A stretch of 64,000 nucleotides of DNA from Microbacteriaceae bacterium MWH-Ta3 (lineage in GTDB: Bacteria; Actinomycetota; Actinomycetes; Actinomycetales; Microbacteriaceae). Where the stretch lies: NCBI GenBank assembly GCA_003053925.1, contig QBKD01000001.1:682001-746000 (forward strand). Reading direction: 5' to 3'. The stretch's first letter is position 1. Every line of letters begins with the position of its first letter. Both the position numbers and the translations under genes were made by a program. The notes beneath the pieces are model-generated. The model saw nothing but the letters and a program-made list of their open reading frames with translations. It had not been told where the DNA came from and made no database searches. Below, one piece after another: positions 52,239 to 61,008 of the stretch.

Positions 52239-53581
52239 CGACACTTAACGACGTGTGGCAGGTCTTCACACAGATCGAGGACCGCGAGTCGCTGGTGGAA
52301 TGGCGCGTTGCCGGGATTGCCCTGTGGCCGTTGATGAAGAACCGCCTGATGCGCCAGGTGTGCGAATCCGCGGGAATCATCGAACCCACGGATCCGCAAC
52401 CCTCGGTTTTTGATATCGAGAACCCACGTGACGCACGCGCACATCATCACATCGAGGGTCCCGCCACCGTTGTGGTGATGCCGTTTCTCCGACGTGACTC
52501 ACAGGGAATCGACCCCTTTACTCGGCCGATTGCCGACGAATACGAACGCCGCGGCGAAACAGTACTGACGTTTGGGGTGGGTGCGGGCGACGATGGAACA
52601 GGACGCCCGTCGTTGGAACGCCTGATTCGCGACTACACCACGCGGTACCGTCGGCGCTCGCAGGTAATCATTGCCGCACGAATGGCGGGCAACCGCGCGG
52701 CCGCTGCGAAGTGGGCGCGTGTCATCGACCATCTCGAGACCATCCCCGGTGCAAATGCGGGGCCTTACCGTCGGTTCCCGCTGTGGCTTTTGGTGGAATT
52801 CGAGTCGCAGCGCCACGGATTCCGGCGTCTGTTCCGTCGGCTTGGTACGCGGGTTCTCGTTATGGTCAACGCCCACCGCAATGCCGTCATCGCTGGTGCG
52901 CAGGCCGCAGGTGTATGGGTGGTCGAACCTCAGCACGGTGTGGTGTCGTCGACGAGTCCCGTGTTGTCCTGGCGTGGTCACGAAACCGTGCCATACCAGC
53001 CGAACGAATTCCTGGCGTGGGGGCAGTACTGGATTGATTCCATCGGCTTCGCCGGAAACGTGCGCGGCACGGTGATGGGTGCGCCCGCCGCGCTGGAAGG
53101 CCTGCGCCACGCAAACACAACGCCCGATACCCACCGAGTCGTCGTGGTGTCGCAGCCCGAGCAAACACACGCAATCGCAGATTTCGCGGCGCGTGCGGCA
53201 CGAGAAAACCCGGACCTCAGGGTGATTCTGCGCCCCCACCCCAAGGAAGTGGACTACGCGCTTCCGGCCGAAGCGCCGACAAATCTGCACTGCGATCCCG
53301 CTGACGTGTCGTTGCTCGAGCGAATGGCGACCGCGGGAACCGTGATTGGCGTGTATTCGACCGCCCTGTTCGAGGGCTATGCACTGGGGTGCCGGATCGG
53401 TGTACTGGATTTACCCGGTCGGGAACACGTCGGTGCACTATTGGGTCTGCCTGGCGTGAATCTCATCACCGAATCCGCCGCAGACACCGTCTTTCAGGAC
53501 GACGCGTTCGATCGCTCCGCGGCACGGATTGCGGCCGAATACTTCTACGCGCCGGCCCCCGATACTCTGCCGCTTCCCTAA
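52235..53581 (+). CDS. GT-B-like putative nonulosonate transferase, paralogue 1
   Basis: A 448-residue protein whose family I do not recognise. Visible features are an N-terminal EWRVAGIALWPLMKNRL motif (22-38), GIDPFTRP (91-98), RRFPLWLL (179-186), EPQHGVV (231-237), WGQYW (262-266), SQP (306-308), RPHPKE (333-338) and VGVYSTALFEG (about 371-381). A late HP motif and an S-T motif are shared by several GT-B sialyl- and polysialyltransferase families that use CMP-sugars. There is no signal peptide or membrane helix. The GTG start overlaps the legF stop. A tandem paralogue follows. Transfer of legionaminic acid from its CMP donor is inferred. Confidence 0.65.
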   Translation: MTTLNDVWQVFTQIEDRESLVEWRVAGIALWPLMKNRLMRQVCESAGIIEPTDPQPSVFDIENPRDARAHHHIEGPATVVVMPFLRRDSQGIDPFTRPIADEYERRGETVLTFGVGAGDDGTGRPSLERLIRDYTTRYRRRSQVIIAARMAGNRAAAAKWARVIDHLETIPGANAGPYRRFPLWLLVEFESQRHGFRRLFRRLGTRVLVMVNAHRNAVIAGAQAAGVWVVEPQHGVVSSTSPVLSWRGHETVPYQPNEFLAWGQYWIDSIGFAGNVRGTVMGAPAALEGLRHANTTPDTHRVVVVSQPEQTHAIADFAARAARENPDLRVILRPHPKEVDYALPAEAPTNLHCDPADVSLLERMATAGTVIGVYSTALFEGYALGCRIGVLDLPGREHVGALLGLPGVNLITESAADTVFQDDAFDRSAARIAAEYFYAPAPDTLPLP

Positions 53582-53674
53582 CGACGCCCCGCCCTGGCGT
53601 TGTCCCCCGTCACGGGCCAACCACTTGCGCGGTAAAATTCAGGTACGGACGAACGACACAGTACGGGGCGCATC

Positions 53675-55141
53675 ATGGCAGACGACAGCTTGGCACGGAT
53701 CGGTGAAGCATTTTTTGCCGCCGAGAAAGCCGAAGATCTGTACAACTGGACCGTAGATGGCGTGCACGTGTGGCCGGTTTTTCGCAGCCGAATCCTGAAG
53801 TTCATGACGCGCAACGAAAAGCGCGCGCAGATGAAAACCCCCGACGACGATGCTCCCGTTGGCGCCGCAGTTGCGGCACCGAGCGCACCGGCCGTGCCCG
53901 AACGGCACTATCGCGGACGCAGCCCGGAATCGCTTCTGTGGGCGGCTGCACGAGGGAAAGCGGCGGCGCCTCAAGCGGACGAACCCGATTTTCGCTCTCT
54001 GGGCGACCGCACCACTGTGGTGGTTCCCTTTGCAACCCGCGACGCGGCGGGCATCGATAAGTTCTCCCAGCCCGTCATCGATCACTTCGGCGATCGCGCT
54101 CTGGTGATTGGCGTAGGCCTCTGGGATAAGGGAACCGCGTTCCCCACGATCGAGGCCCTGCAAGAGTTTTTCTGGAAGAAATACGGTCTCTGGGCCCGCA
54201 TCAAGACCCGCCTTGTTGTGACCAAAGATGTGCACCGCAAGTATGACCGCGTGCGCCGAATCCTCGAAGAATCCGGAGCATCGACGGCGCCGTATGACCG
54301 TTTCCCCCGCTGGCTTTATGCACGATTCTTGGCCGAGCGCATTGGGTATCGCACGATTCTGAAGGCCATGCCCAAGGTTTCGACAATCTATATGGTGAAT
54401 GCCGCCCGCATGAGTTTCATCGCGGCAGCCCATGACTGCGGAATTCGTGTCGTGGAAATTCAGTCGGGCGTTTTTTCGAAGTACAGCCTGCAGTTCTCGT
54501 GGCCGGGGAGCCCACGCGTGGAGTACATCCCGGACGAGATCTGGACGTGGGGCGAGTACTGGACCGTGGGTATCGAGCGCGCGTCGCAGCAGACCGTTCG
54601 GATCATGGGAGCGACGGATGAATTCGAGAGCATTCGTTCCGCCTCGATTCCCCGTATTCCCGGCCAGACGTTGTTCCTGTCGCAGCCCACTATCGCTGCC
54701 GACCTCTTGAGCGAGGCGCTCGAGTTCGCCGTGAAATGTCCCGAACGTTCGGTGATTTTCAAGCTGCATCCGCGGAACTCCGTCGATGAAATTTCGGCAC
54801 AGATCGAGGAATTCGGTCAGACACCCGCCAATTTCTCGGTGTCGCACACCGAGCAGTCTTCGCTCGAGATGATTTCCGCCAGTGAACTGGCGGTGGGCGT
54901 GTTTTCCACGGCGCTCATCGAGGCCGCGAGCCTGGGTGCCAAGGTGGCCATCATGACCCTGCCGGGCTGGGAACACCTCGAGCCACTCATTGTCGGCGGA
55001 CATGCGCACGCCTTCGCGACCGTCGACGACCTGATTGCGGGAATCCCGAATATTCCCGTTGCCGAAAACGGCGAGTTCTTCTACGGCCACACCGTTCGCT
55101 GGGACGAACTGTTGGGCGAACCCACAGCGGAACGGCTCTAG
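53675..55141 (+). CDS. GT-B-like putative nonulosonate transferase, paralogue 2
   Basis: A 488-residue paralogue of the preceding protein. The same landmarks occur in the same order: NWTVDGVHVWPVFRSRI (24-40), GIDKFSQP (126-133), DRFPRWL (208-214), EIQSGVF (261-267), WGEYW (292-296), SQP (336-338), KLHPRN (363-368) and VGVFSTALIEA (about 407-417). It has a variable Ala/Pro-rich insert near residues 50-100. TAAAAT at 53633-53638 could be its own -10, giving a 30-nt leader. The stop shares CTAG with the convergent GT2 gene. Function inferred as a second sugar transferase on the same glycan. Confidence 0.65.
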   Translation: MADDSLARIGEAFFAAEKAEDLYNWTVDGVHVWPVFRSRILKFMTRNEKRAQMKTPDDDAPVGAAVAAPSAPAVPERHYRGRSPESLLWAAARGKAAAPQADEPDFRSLGDRTTVVVPFATRDAAGIDKFSQPVIDHFGDRALVIGVGLWDKGTAFPTIEALQEFFWKKYGLWARIKTRLVVTKDVHRKYDRVRRILEESGASTAPYDRFPRWLYARFLAERIGYRTILKAMPKVSTIYMVNAARMSFIAAAHDCGIRVVEIQSGVFSKYSLQFSWPGSPRVEYIPDEIWTWGEYWTVGIERASQQTVRIMGATDEFESIRSASIPRIPGQTLFLSQPTIAADLLSEALEFAVKCPERSVIFKLHPRNSVDEISAQIEEFGQTPANFSVSHTEQSSLEMISASELAVGVFSTALIEAASLGAKVAIMTLPGWEHLEPLIVGGHAHAFATVDDLIAGIPNIPVAENGEFFYGHTVRWDELLGEPTAERL

Positions 55142-56283
55142 CGAATACCGACCGCCGCAAGTTCCTCGAGGGCGCGTTCGCGGTTGCCCGCGACAACCGC
55201 ACGAATGGCGGGAACGTAACGTGGCGGGCAGGTGGCCCAAAATTCGTCCGAGGCATCGCCGAACAGGTCGGCCGCGGAACGGGCGAAGGTTGCGAAGTAG
55301 GCCTCGTCGGTGCGCGGCAACATTTCTACGTAAAACTGGAAGTCGTAACGAATGACGCTCCAGCGGTAGTACTCCCAGATTGGGTGCTGGGGTTGATCAC
55401 CGAAATGTTTGGCAAGCACACGACGCGTTTCGGTGACGGCATGCAGACGGTGTTCGAGGTTCACCGGTTCCCATCGACGTTGCGTAATCGACGGTGTGGA
55501 GCCGGTCCGAACGCGCCACCAGTACGACGCGGTGCGAACAACACCGAATGTCGAGGCGCGGGCATACGCATCGGTCATGACCGCCATGTCCTCGTAGAGG
55601 AAGCCGTCGGGGAAGCGAAGGCCCGCCCCCGACCACAACGACCACCGGATCAGCTTGTTCCATGCGGTGACGTCGGAAATGTACTGAACGCTGTCAGACA
55701 AGGTGGTGCTGGCGATGTCCCGGCGATACAGGTGGCCCTGCCGTTGTTGAAAGAACAGACCGCGCATGCGCCACGCGCTTCCGACCACCAGGTCATTGGC
55801 GCCCATTGCGCGCACGTATCGGGCGATGGTTCCCGGTGGAACGACGTCATCGGAGTCCACGAACATGACAAAATCCGTGTGGTCAATTGCCTCGACGCCC
55901 GTGTTGCGCGCGGCGGCAAGTCCGGCGTTCGCTTGCTCGATCACGGTTACCGACGCAAATCGGCGCGCGTACGACCGAGCCACATCGACCGACCCGTCGG
56001 TCGACCCATCGTCCACCACGATCACTCGAATATTCCGGTACGTCTGCGCCAACAGGCTGTCCATGCACACCGCGAGGTAACGACGGACGTTGTACACCGG
56101 GACGATTACGGTCACCACGGGCAGCGATGCTTCGGCCGCGCCTCGACGCAGTGCAATCAGAGGAACGAAAACCCCGCGCATCGCGGCCATGACCAGATTT
56201 TCGGCCGGAGTCGAAATAAGAACTCGCTTGCCCATCGAGACGACGGTGCGTCGTACGCGCGACACGACAGAGGCCGGTGACAT
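55138..56283 (-). CDS. family 2 glycosyltransferase
   Basis: A 381-residue GT-A enzyme. VTVIVPVYNVRRYLAVCMDSLLAQTYRNI and VDDGSTDGS are the nucleotide-sugar motif, MFVDSDD the metal-binding DxD, and FPDGFLYEDMAVMTDAYARA the acceptor-side acidic motif. About 70 residues precede the domain (MSPASVVSRVRRTVVSMGKR), perhaps for membrane association. ATG 56283 follows AAAGGACGG; the open frame upstream is antisense to the exporter gene and is not coding. A TAAACT -10 on the minus strand is at 56343-56348. It converges with the GT-B-like gene, sharing CTAG at the stops. Sugar specificity unknown. Confidence 0.85.
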   Translation of the reverse strand: MSPASVVSRVRRTVVSMGKRVLISTPAENLVMAAMRGVFVPLIALRRGAAEASLPVVTVIVPVYNVRRYLAVCMDSLLAQTYRNIRVIVVDDGSTDGSVDVARSYARRFASVTVIEQANAGLAAARNTGVEAIDHTDFVMFVDSDDVVPPGTIARYVRAMGANDLVVGSAWRMRGLFFQQRQGHLYRRDIASTTLSDSVQYISDVTAWNKLIRWSLWSGAGLRFPDGFLYEDMAVMTDAYARASTFGVVRTASYWWRVRTGSTPSITQRRWEPVNLEHRLHAVTETRRVLAKHFGDQPQHPIWEYYRWSVIRYDFQFYVEMLPRTDEAYFATFARSAADLFGDASDEFWATCPPRYVPAIRAVVAGNRERALEELAAVGIR

Positions 56284-56400
56284 ATCCCGTCCTTTCCATC
56301 GGCGCTGCGGGTGGGGGTGAACGGACCAACCCGTCTGTGTGTAGTTTACGAGTCGCTGCCGATGTCCCGCGGAAAACCGCAAGGAAACTGCACGGAGCGA

Positions 56401-56406
56401 TAGGCT
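56401..56406 (+). promoter_or_regulatory. -10 element, leaderless wzm gene
   Basis: TAGGCT, then 6 nt, then GTG 56413. It probably drives wzm-wzt-GT2-tagF. Confidence 0.55.
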
Positions 56407-56412
56407 AAGCAG

Positions 56413-57267
56413 GTGAATAAGCAGGAACTCGTTGCCTATGCAGAGGCCCACGGTCTTTCGCGTATGGGCGCACGACCTCCGCTGTGGAACTATCTTGTCG
56501 AGGTCTGGCAACGCCGCGAGTTCGTCATCGCGATGTCGAAATTTGCCAACGAGGCGCAGAATGCCCGCACCCGTCTGGGCAAGTGGTGGCTCATTCTGCT
56601 TCCCGTTTTCCAGGCCACGGTGTACGGTCTGATTTTCGGCTTTATTCTCGATTCGGCACGACCCGATAACTTCATCCCCTACCTGTTCACCGGGGTGTTC
56701 CTCTTCACCTTCATCTCGAGCTCGTTCACCACGGGTTCGACGGCACTGACCTCGAATGCGGGATTGATTCGCAGCCTGTCGTTCCCCCGCATGATGCTTC
56801 CGCTGTCGACGGTCATTCGCCAATTCCTCAACCTTGTGCCCGTGCTGGGACTGTTGATCGTCCTCGTGGCCATCATGCAGGGCGGCCTCAAACTCGAAAT
56901 TCTGTACTTGCCGCTCGTTATTGTCGTACTCGTCATTTTTGGTCTGGGGATGGCGCTGGTCGCTGCTCGACTGAACATGCAACTTCAGGACTTGGGCAAG
57001 CTGATTCCCTTTGCCAACCGCGTGATTTTCTACACTTCGGGCATCTTCTTCAGCATCGAAAACCTGCTGGCGGGTAACCCGACCCTGCTGGCAATCGCTC
57101 AGTGGAATCCGGTGTACGCCATCATTTCGCTGGCCCGCGGTGCGTTGGTCGTGGGATACGAGGTAGACCCGTGGATGTGGGTGCCCTCGCTCGTGTGGGC
57201 GCTGGGGCTTTCGATTCTGGGCACGGTGTACTTCTGGGCAGCAGAGGAACGTTATGGCCGCGACTAA
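56413..57267 (+). CDS. wzm: ABC-2 type polysaccharide exporter permease (Wzm/TagG type)
   Basis: A 284-residue membrane protein with six predicted helices. The first (WWLILLPVFQATVYGLIFGFIL) follows an amphipathic N-terminal helix, and SSSFTTGSTALTSNAGLIRSLSFPRMMLPL is the conserved cytosolic loop. The pattern is that of ABC-2 exporters of teichoic acids and O-antigens. It overlaps the ATPase gene by 14 nt. Glycosyltransferases and a TagB/F-like protein follow, so its cargo is probably an undecaprenyl-linked polymer made by them. Confidence 0.9.
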   Translation: MNKQELVAYAEAHGLSRMGARPPLWNYLVEVWQRREFVIAMSKFANEAQNARTRLGKWWLILLPVFQATVYGLIFGFILDSARPDNFIPYLFTGVFLFTFISSSFTTGSTALTSNAGLIRSLSFPRMMLPLSTVIRQFLNLVPVLGLLIVLVAIMQGGLKLEILYLPLVIVVLVIFGLGMALVAARLNMQLQDLGKLIPFANRVIFYTSGIFFSIENLLAGNPTLLAIAQWNPVYAIISLARGALVVGYEVDPWMWVPSLVWALGLSILGTVYFWAAEERYGRD

Positions 57268-58054
57268 AGGCAAAGCTTCGGGCGCAACGCCGGCGCAGCC
57301 CAACGACAACCGCAAGCCCATCATCGTGGTGGACGACGTGCACGTTGTGTACAAGATTCACGCGGGTGGCCGTGTTGCAACTCCGGGCGCCGACCGCGGG
57401 GGGCTTTTGACCAAGCGCACTAAACTGCGCACGGTTCACGCCGTCAAGGGCGTCTCGTTCACCATTTACGAAGGCGAGACCGTTGGAATCATCGGAAGCA
57501 ACGGTTCCGGTAAGTCCACGTTGATGCGTGCTATCGCCGGCCTGATTCCCATCGATCAGGGTGACATCTACGCCACCGCGCGCCCTAGCCTTCTGGGCGT
57601 GGGCGCTGTGCTGCTTCCCGCACTGACCGGCGAACGCAACATTTTGCTGGGTGGTATGGCGATGGGCTTCTCGCGGAAGCACATGGAAGAGGCCTCGAAG
57701 AAGATTGCTGAATTTGCGGGCATGGAAGAATTCATCGACCTGCCGATGCGCACCTATTCATCGGGCATGTCGGCCAGGTTGCGTTTCGCGATTGCGGCGC
57801 ACCGAAATCACGAAATCTTGATTATCGACGAGGCGCTCGCCGTGGGTGACGCACAGTTCCGTGCTCGATCCGAGGCCCGTGTGCGCGAAATGCGCGAGCA
57901 AGCGGGAACGGTATTCCTGGTCAGCCACAGCATGACCTCGATTCTGGACACCTGCAACCGCGTGATTTGGCTGGAAAAGGGCGTACTGCGTGCCGACGGC
58001 GACCCACAGACGGTCATCGACGAGTACAAGGCCCACATGGACGCGAATCCCTAA
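57254..58054 (+). CDS. wzt: polysaccharide exporter ATPase (Wzt/TagH type)
   Basis: A 266-residue ABC ATPase. Walker A is GSNGSGKST (81-89), the signature YSSGMSARLRFAIA, Walker B ILIIDEALAVGD, and the H-loop LVSHSM. A characteristic insert near the N-terminus (HAGGRVATPGADRGGLLTKR) precedes RTVHAVKGVSF, as in TagH-like exporters. It has no C-terminal carbohydrate-binding domain, so export need not depend on terminal-sugar recognition. It starts within the end of wzm. Confidence 0.92.
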   Translation: MAATKGKASGATPAQPNDNRKPIIVVDDVHVVYKIHAGGRVATPGADRGGLLTKRTKLRTVHAVKGVSFTIYEGETVGIIGSNGSGKSTLMRAIAGLIPIDQGDIYATARPSLLGVGAVLLPALTGERNILLGGMAMGFSRKHMEEASKKIAEFAGMEEFIDLPMRTYSSGMSARLRFAIAAHRNHEILIIDEALAVGDAQFRARSEARVREMREQAGTVFLVSHSMTSILDTCNRVIWLEKGVLRADGDPQTVIDEYKAHMDANP

Positions 58055-58059
58055 CCAGC

Positions 58060-59070
58060 GTGAAGCACTATCCCGCAATCACCGTGGTGATGCCCGTGTT
58101 GAACGAGGCGAAGCATCTGGCCGACGCCGTAACGAGCGTCGTGGAACAGCACTATCCCGGCGACATGGAAATTCTCCTGGCGATGGGCACATCGACGGAC
58201 GGAACCGATGACGTCGCCGCGGCCCTTGCTGCAGCGGACTCACGCATTCGACTGATTCCCAACCCGCACAATCTCACCACCGTGGGGCTGAACGAGGCAA
58301 TCCGACAGGCGAAACACGACATCATCGTTCGCATCGACGCCCACAGCCAGCCCACCGTCGGATATTTTGCTAACGGCGTGCATGTCCTGGACGAACAGGG
58401 CGCGGATCTGGTGGGCGGCATCATGGATGCCCGCGGACGTTCGGCGTTCCAAAAGGCGGTGGCGTGGGCGTACACCAGCCGTTTCGGTATCGGTGGTGCC
58501 AACTTCCACGTGGGTGGTGAAGCGGGCGAGGCAGAGAGTGCGTACCTGGGAATCTTCCGTAAGTCGGCGCTGCAGCGCGTGGGCGGGTACGACGAATCCA
58601 TCGTGCGGGGCGAGGACTGGGATCTGGCTCAGCGCATCAAGAAGACCGGTGGATTGGTGTGGTTTAGCCCCGAGCTGCGCGTGATTTATTGGCCGCGCGG
58701 CCGATTCGACCGCCTAGTCAAGCAGTTTTATTCCACCGGTGTGTGGCGCGGCGACCTCACTCGACGCGACGTCGCCGGTGCACCCGTTCGGTACTTTGCT
58801 CCGCCCGTTCTGGTGGCCGGTGTGGCCGTGGGTCTTGCGATGGCGTCGGCCGGTGTGCTGATTGGGCTCGTACCCGCGGCAACCTACCTGGTGGGTGCCG
58901 CGGCACTGGCGGTGACGGCACGCGGGTTGAGCCTCAAATCCCGTATCGCGCTGATGATTGTTCTTCCCACCATCCACTTCAGCTGGGGCTGGGGTTTCTG
59001 GGTGGGTTTTGTGCGCGGTGCCGGGCAAACCGTCGATCGCAGTCGCGTGACGTCGAAGGGTAAATCGTGA
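58060..59070 (+). CDS. family 2 glycosyltransferase with C-terminal membrane helices
   Basis: A 336-residue protein. The GT-A domain shows ITVVMPVLNEAKHLADAV, RIDAHSQP as the DxD-like motif, GIFRKSALQRVGGYDESIVRGEDWDL and an R/K-rich RGRFDRLVKQFYSTGVWR motif. Two or three hydrophobic segments are at about 245-310. The layout is that of ExoA-like transferases in exopolysaccharide clusters. GTG 58060 follows wzt by 5 nt, and it overlaps the next gene by 4 nt (GTGA). Confidence 0.85.
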   Translation: MKHYPAITVVMPVLNEAKHLADAVTSVVEQHYPGDMEILLAMGTSTDGTDDVAAALAAADSRIRLIPNPHNLTTVGLNEAIRQAKHDIIVRIDAHSQPTVGYFANGVHVLDEQGADLVGGIMDARGRSAFQKAVAWAYTSRFGIGGANFHVGGEAGEAESAYLGIFRKSALQRVGGYDESIVRGEDWDLAQRIKKTGGLVWFSPELRVIYWPRGRFDRLVKQFYSTGVWRGDLTRRDVAGAPVRYFAPPVLVAGVAVGLAMASAGVLIGLVPAATYLVGAAALAVTARGLSLKSRIALMIVLPTIHFSWGWGFWVGFVRGAGQTVDRSRVTSKGKS

Positions 59071-60260
59071 ACCCGCTCGCTACCGTTCGCCGACTGGCGA
59101 AGACCTATTCGCCCACCCGAATTCTGGGTGCGCTGCGCCGCCGCAAAACCGACTGGCTGCGTGCGATGCAGTACCGCCCCGACCGCACGACCGTGCTGGC
59201 GAACGCCGTTTTGTTCGAAACCTTCCAGGGCAAGACGATCGGCGACAACCCACTGGACATCTACGAGGCGGTGAAGCGCGCGCGCCCCGACCTCACCATT
59301 TACTGGACGGTTATCACGGGCAAGACGACGGCGCCCGAGGGGACCATTGGGTTGGCGCATGGCTCGCGCGAGTGGTTGCAGGTGCTGGCAACCGCGAAAT
59401 ACCTGGTGAATAACACGAACTTTCCCTGGTACTTCCGCAAGGTCGAGGGCCAGGTGTATCTGCAGACCTGGCACGGAACACCGCTGAAGCGGCTGGGTCG
59501 CGACATCGAAAACAACAACCTCACCAAAAGCTATTTGGACACGATGGACCGCGAAGCGAGCTTCTGGGATTACCTGATCTCGCCCAGCCCGTTCTGCACC
59601 CAGATTTTCCCTGAATCCTTCGGGTATTCAGGCCGAATTCTTGAAACGGGCTACCCACGAAACGACCGCTTGGTGGTGCAGCCCGAGGGGCTTCGCGAAG
59701 CCGTGCGGGCGCGCCTCGGTGTCGACGCCCAGACCACGCTGGTCATGTACGCACCCACCTGGCGTGATTTCAAGCGTTCGGCCACGGGTAACTGGCAGAC
59801 CGTGAACTACATGGGGGCCGATACCCCGATGCCCGATGGCACGCGCCTGATGTTCCGCGGTCACACCAATACCCACGCCGCGCACACCGACGCCGTCGCG
59901 GGCGGGGCGATTGATGTGACCACCTACCCCGATGTCGCCGAGCTGTATCTGGCCGCTGATGTCTTGATCACGGATTACTCCTCGGTCATGTTCGACTTCA
60001 CGGTGACCGGCAAGCCCGTCATCTTCCTGGCGCCAGATATCGCCCGCTACGAATCCGAACGCGGGTTCTATTTCGACTTCCGCAACGAGGCGCCCGGGCC
60101 GATGTGCATGACGACCGACGAGGTGCTGCACGCCATGGCAAATCTCGACGCCGTTCGTTCTGACTACGCTACGAAGTACGCGGCCTGGCGCGCAAAGTTC
60201 AACTCGCTAGAAGACGGCCACGCCGCCCAGCGCGTGACCGACATCGTGTTCGGGCAGTAG
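59067..60260 (+). CDS. CDP-glycerol-type glycerophosphotransferase (TagB/TagF family)
   Basis: A 397-residue GT-B-like enzyme of the teichoic acid primase/polymerase family. Motifs present are VYLQTWHGTPLKRLGRD, VMYAPTWRD, RGHTN and VLITDYSSVMFDFTVTGKPVIF. The family transfers polyol-phosphate units from a CDP-polyol to a membrane lipid acceptor. It starts with a GTG overlapping the GT2 stop. A nucleotidyltransferase gene next to it may provide the CDP donor. This suggests that the exported polymer contains polyol phosphate. Confidence 0.88.
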   Translation: MNPLATVRRLAKTYSPTRILGALRRRKTDWLRAMQYRPDRTTVLANAVLFETFQGKTIGDNPLDIYEAVKRARPDLTIYWTVITGKTTAPEGTIGLAHGSREWLQVLATAKYLVNNTNFPWYFRKVEGQVYLQTWHGTPLKRLGRDIENNNLTKSYLDTMDREASFWDYLISPSPFCTQIFPESFGYSGRILETGYPRNDRLVVQPEGLREAVRARLGVDAQTTLVMYAPTWRDFKRSATGNWQTVNYMGADTPMPDGTRLMFRGHTNTHAAHTDAVAGGAIDVTTYPDVAELYLAADVLITDYSSVMFDFTVTGKPVIFLAPDIARYESERGFYFDFRNEAPGPMCMTTDEVLHAMANLDAVRSDYATKYAAWRAKFNSLEDGHAAQRVTDIVFGQ

Positions 60261-60276
60261 TAGCGTTCGCATTCCC

Positions 60277-60282
60277 TAGACT
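60277..60282 (+). promoter_or_regulatory. -10 element, leaderless nucleotidyltransferase gene
   Basis: TAGACT, then 6 nt, then ATG 60289; no ribosome site. Confidence 0.5.
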
Positions 60283-60288
60283 TGACCC

Positions 60289-60981
60289 ATGTCTCAGCAG
60301 ATCGTCATCCTCGCCGCCGGTATGGGCACCCGTTTGGCTCGCCCGCTTCCCAAGCCGCTGACCGAACTTCGCGATGGCCGATCGATCATGCGCCAGCAGT
60401 TCGACAACATTGAATCGGCGTTTGGCGAATCCAGCCGTGTGATGGTGGTTGTGGGATTCAAGCTCGAGGCGATCATCGAACGGTTCCCCGAAGCCACCTT
60501 CGTGTACAACGAGTTTTATGACCAGACCAACACCTCGAAGAGCCTGTTGAAGGCACTGCGCGCCTCGGGCGACGGCGGGGTTCTGTGGATGAACGGCGAT
60601 GTGGTTTTTGACCCGCAGGTCCTCGAGCGCGTCAAGCCGCTCGTCCAGGCCGGAACGTCGTTTATTGTCGTGAACACCGCCAAGGTCAGCGACGAAGAGG
60701 TCAAGTACACGCTCGATGCCGACGGTTTCATCGACCAGCTGTCGAAGCAGGTCGTGGGCGGATTGGGCGAGGCCGTGGGTATCAACTTTGTGAGCGGCGA
60801 CGACAAGGCGGCTCTTATTGCGCGCCTTGCGGGCGTCGAAGAGCAGGACTACTTCGAACGCGGCATCGAGGTGGCTATCGCCGAAGACGGCATCAAGTTC
60901 AGTGCTGTGGATATCAGCGACCTCTATGCCGTGGAAATCGATTTCGACGAAGACCTCGACCGCGCCAACCAGCACGTCTAG
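60289..60981 (+). CDS. LicC-like sugar/alcohol-phosphate nucleotidyltransferase
   Basis: A 230-residue GT-A-fold nucleotidyltransferase. The N-terminus IVILAAGMGTRLARPLPKPLTEL (5-27) is the NTP-binding loop. VYNEFYDQTNTSKSLLKAL and LWMNGDVVFD resemble LicC-type cytidylyltransferases, which make CDP-choline or CDP-polyols. Next to a TagB/F-like transferase, a CDP-polyol product is plausible, but other NDP-sugars are possible. It is leaderless by promoter position and is the last plus-strand gene of the glycan region. Confidence 0.8.
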   Translation: MSQQIVILAAGMGTRLARPLPKPLTELRDGRSIMRQQFDNIESAFGESSRVMVVVGFKLEAIIERFPEATFVYNEFYDQTNTSKSLLKALRASGDGGVLWMNGDVVFDPQVLERVKPLVQAGTSFIVVNTAKVSDEEVKYTLDADGFIDQLSKQVVGGLGEAVGINFVSGDDKAALIARLAGVEEQDYFERGIEVAIAEDGIKFSAVDISDLYAVEIDFDEDLDRANQHV

Positions 60982-61008
60982 GGTTAGCGCGGTTCGCGGG
61001 CCGGTGCC

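Noticed and set aside
56284-57354. Upstream extension of the minus-strand GT2 gene (to 738 codons)
   Set aside because: It is antisense to wzm, has Arg/Gln/His-rich composition and no homology; ATG 56283 with AAAGGA is the real start.
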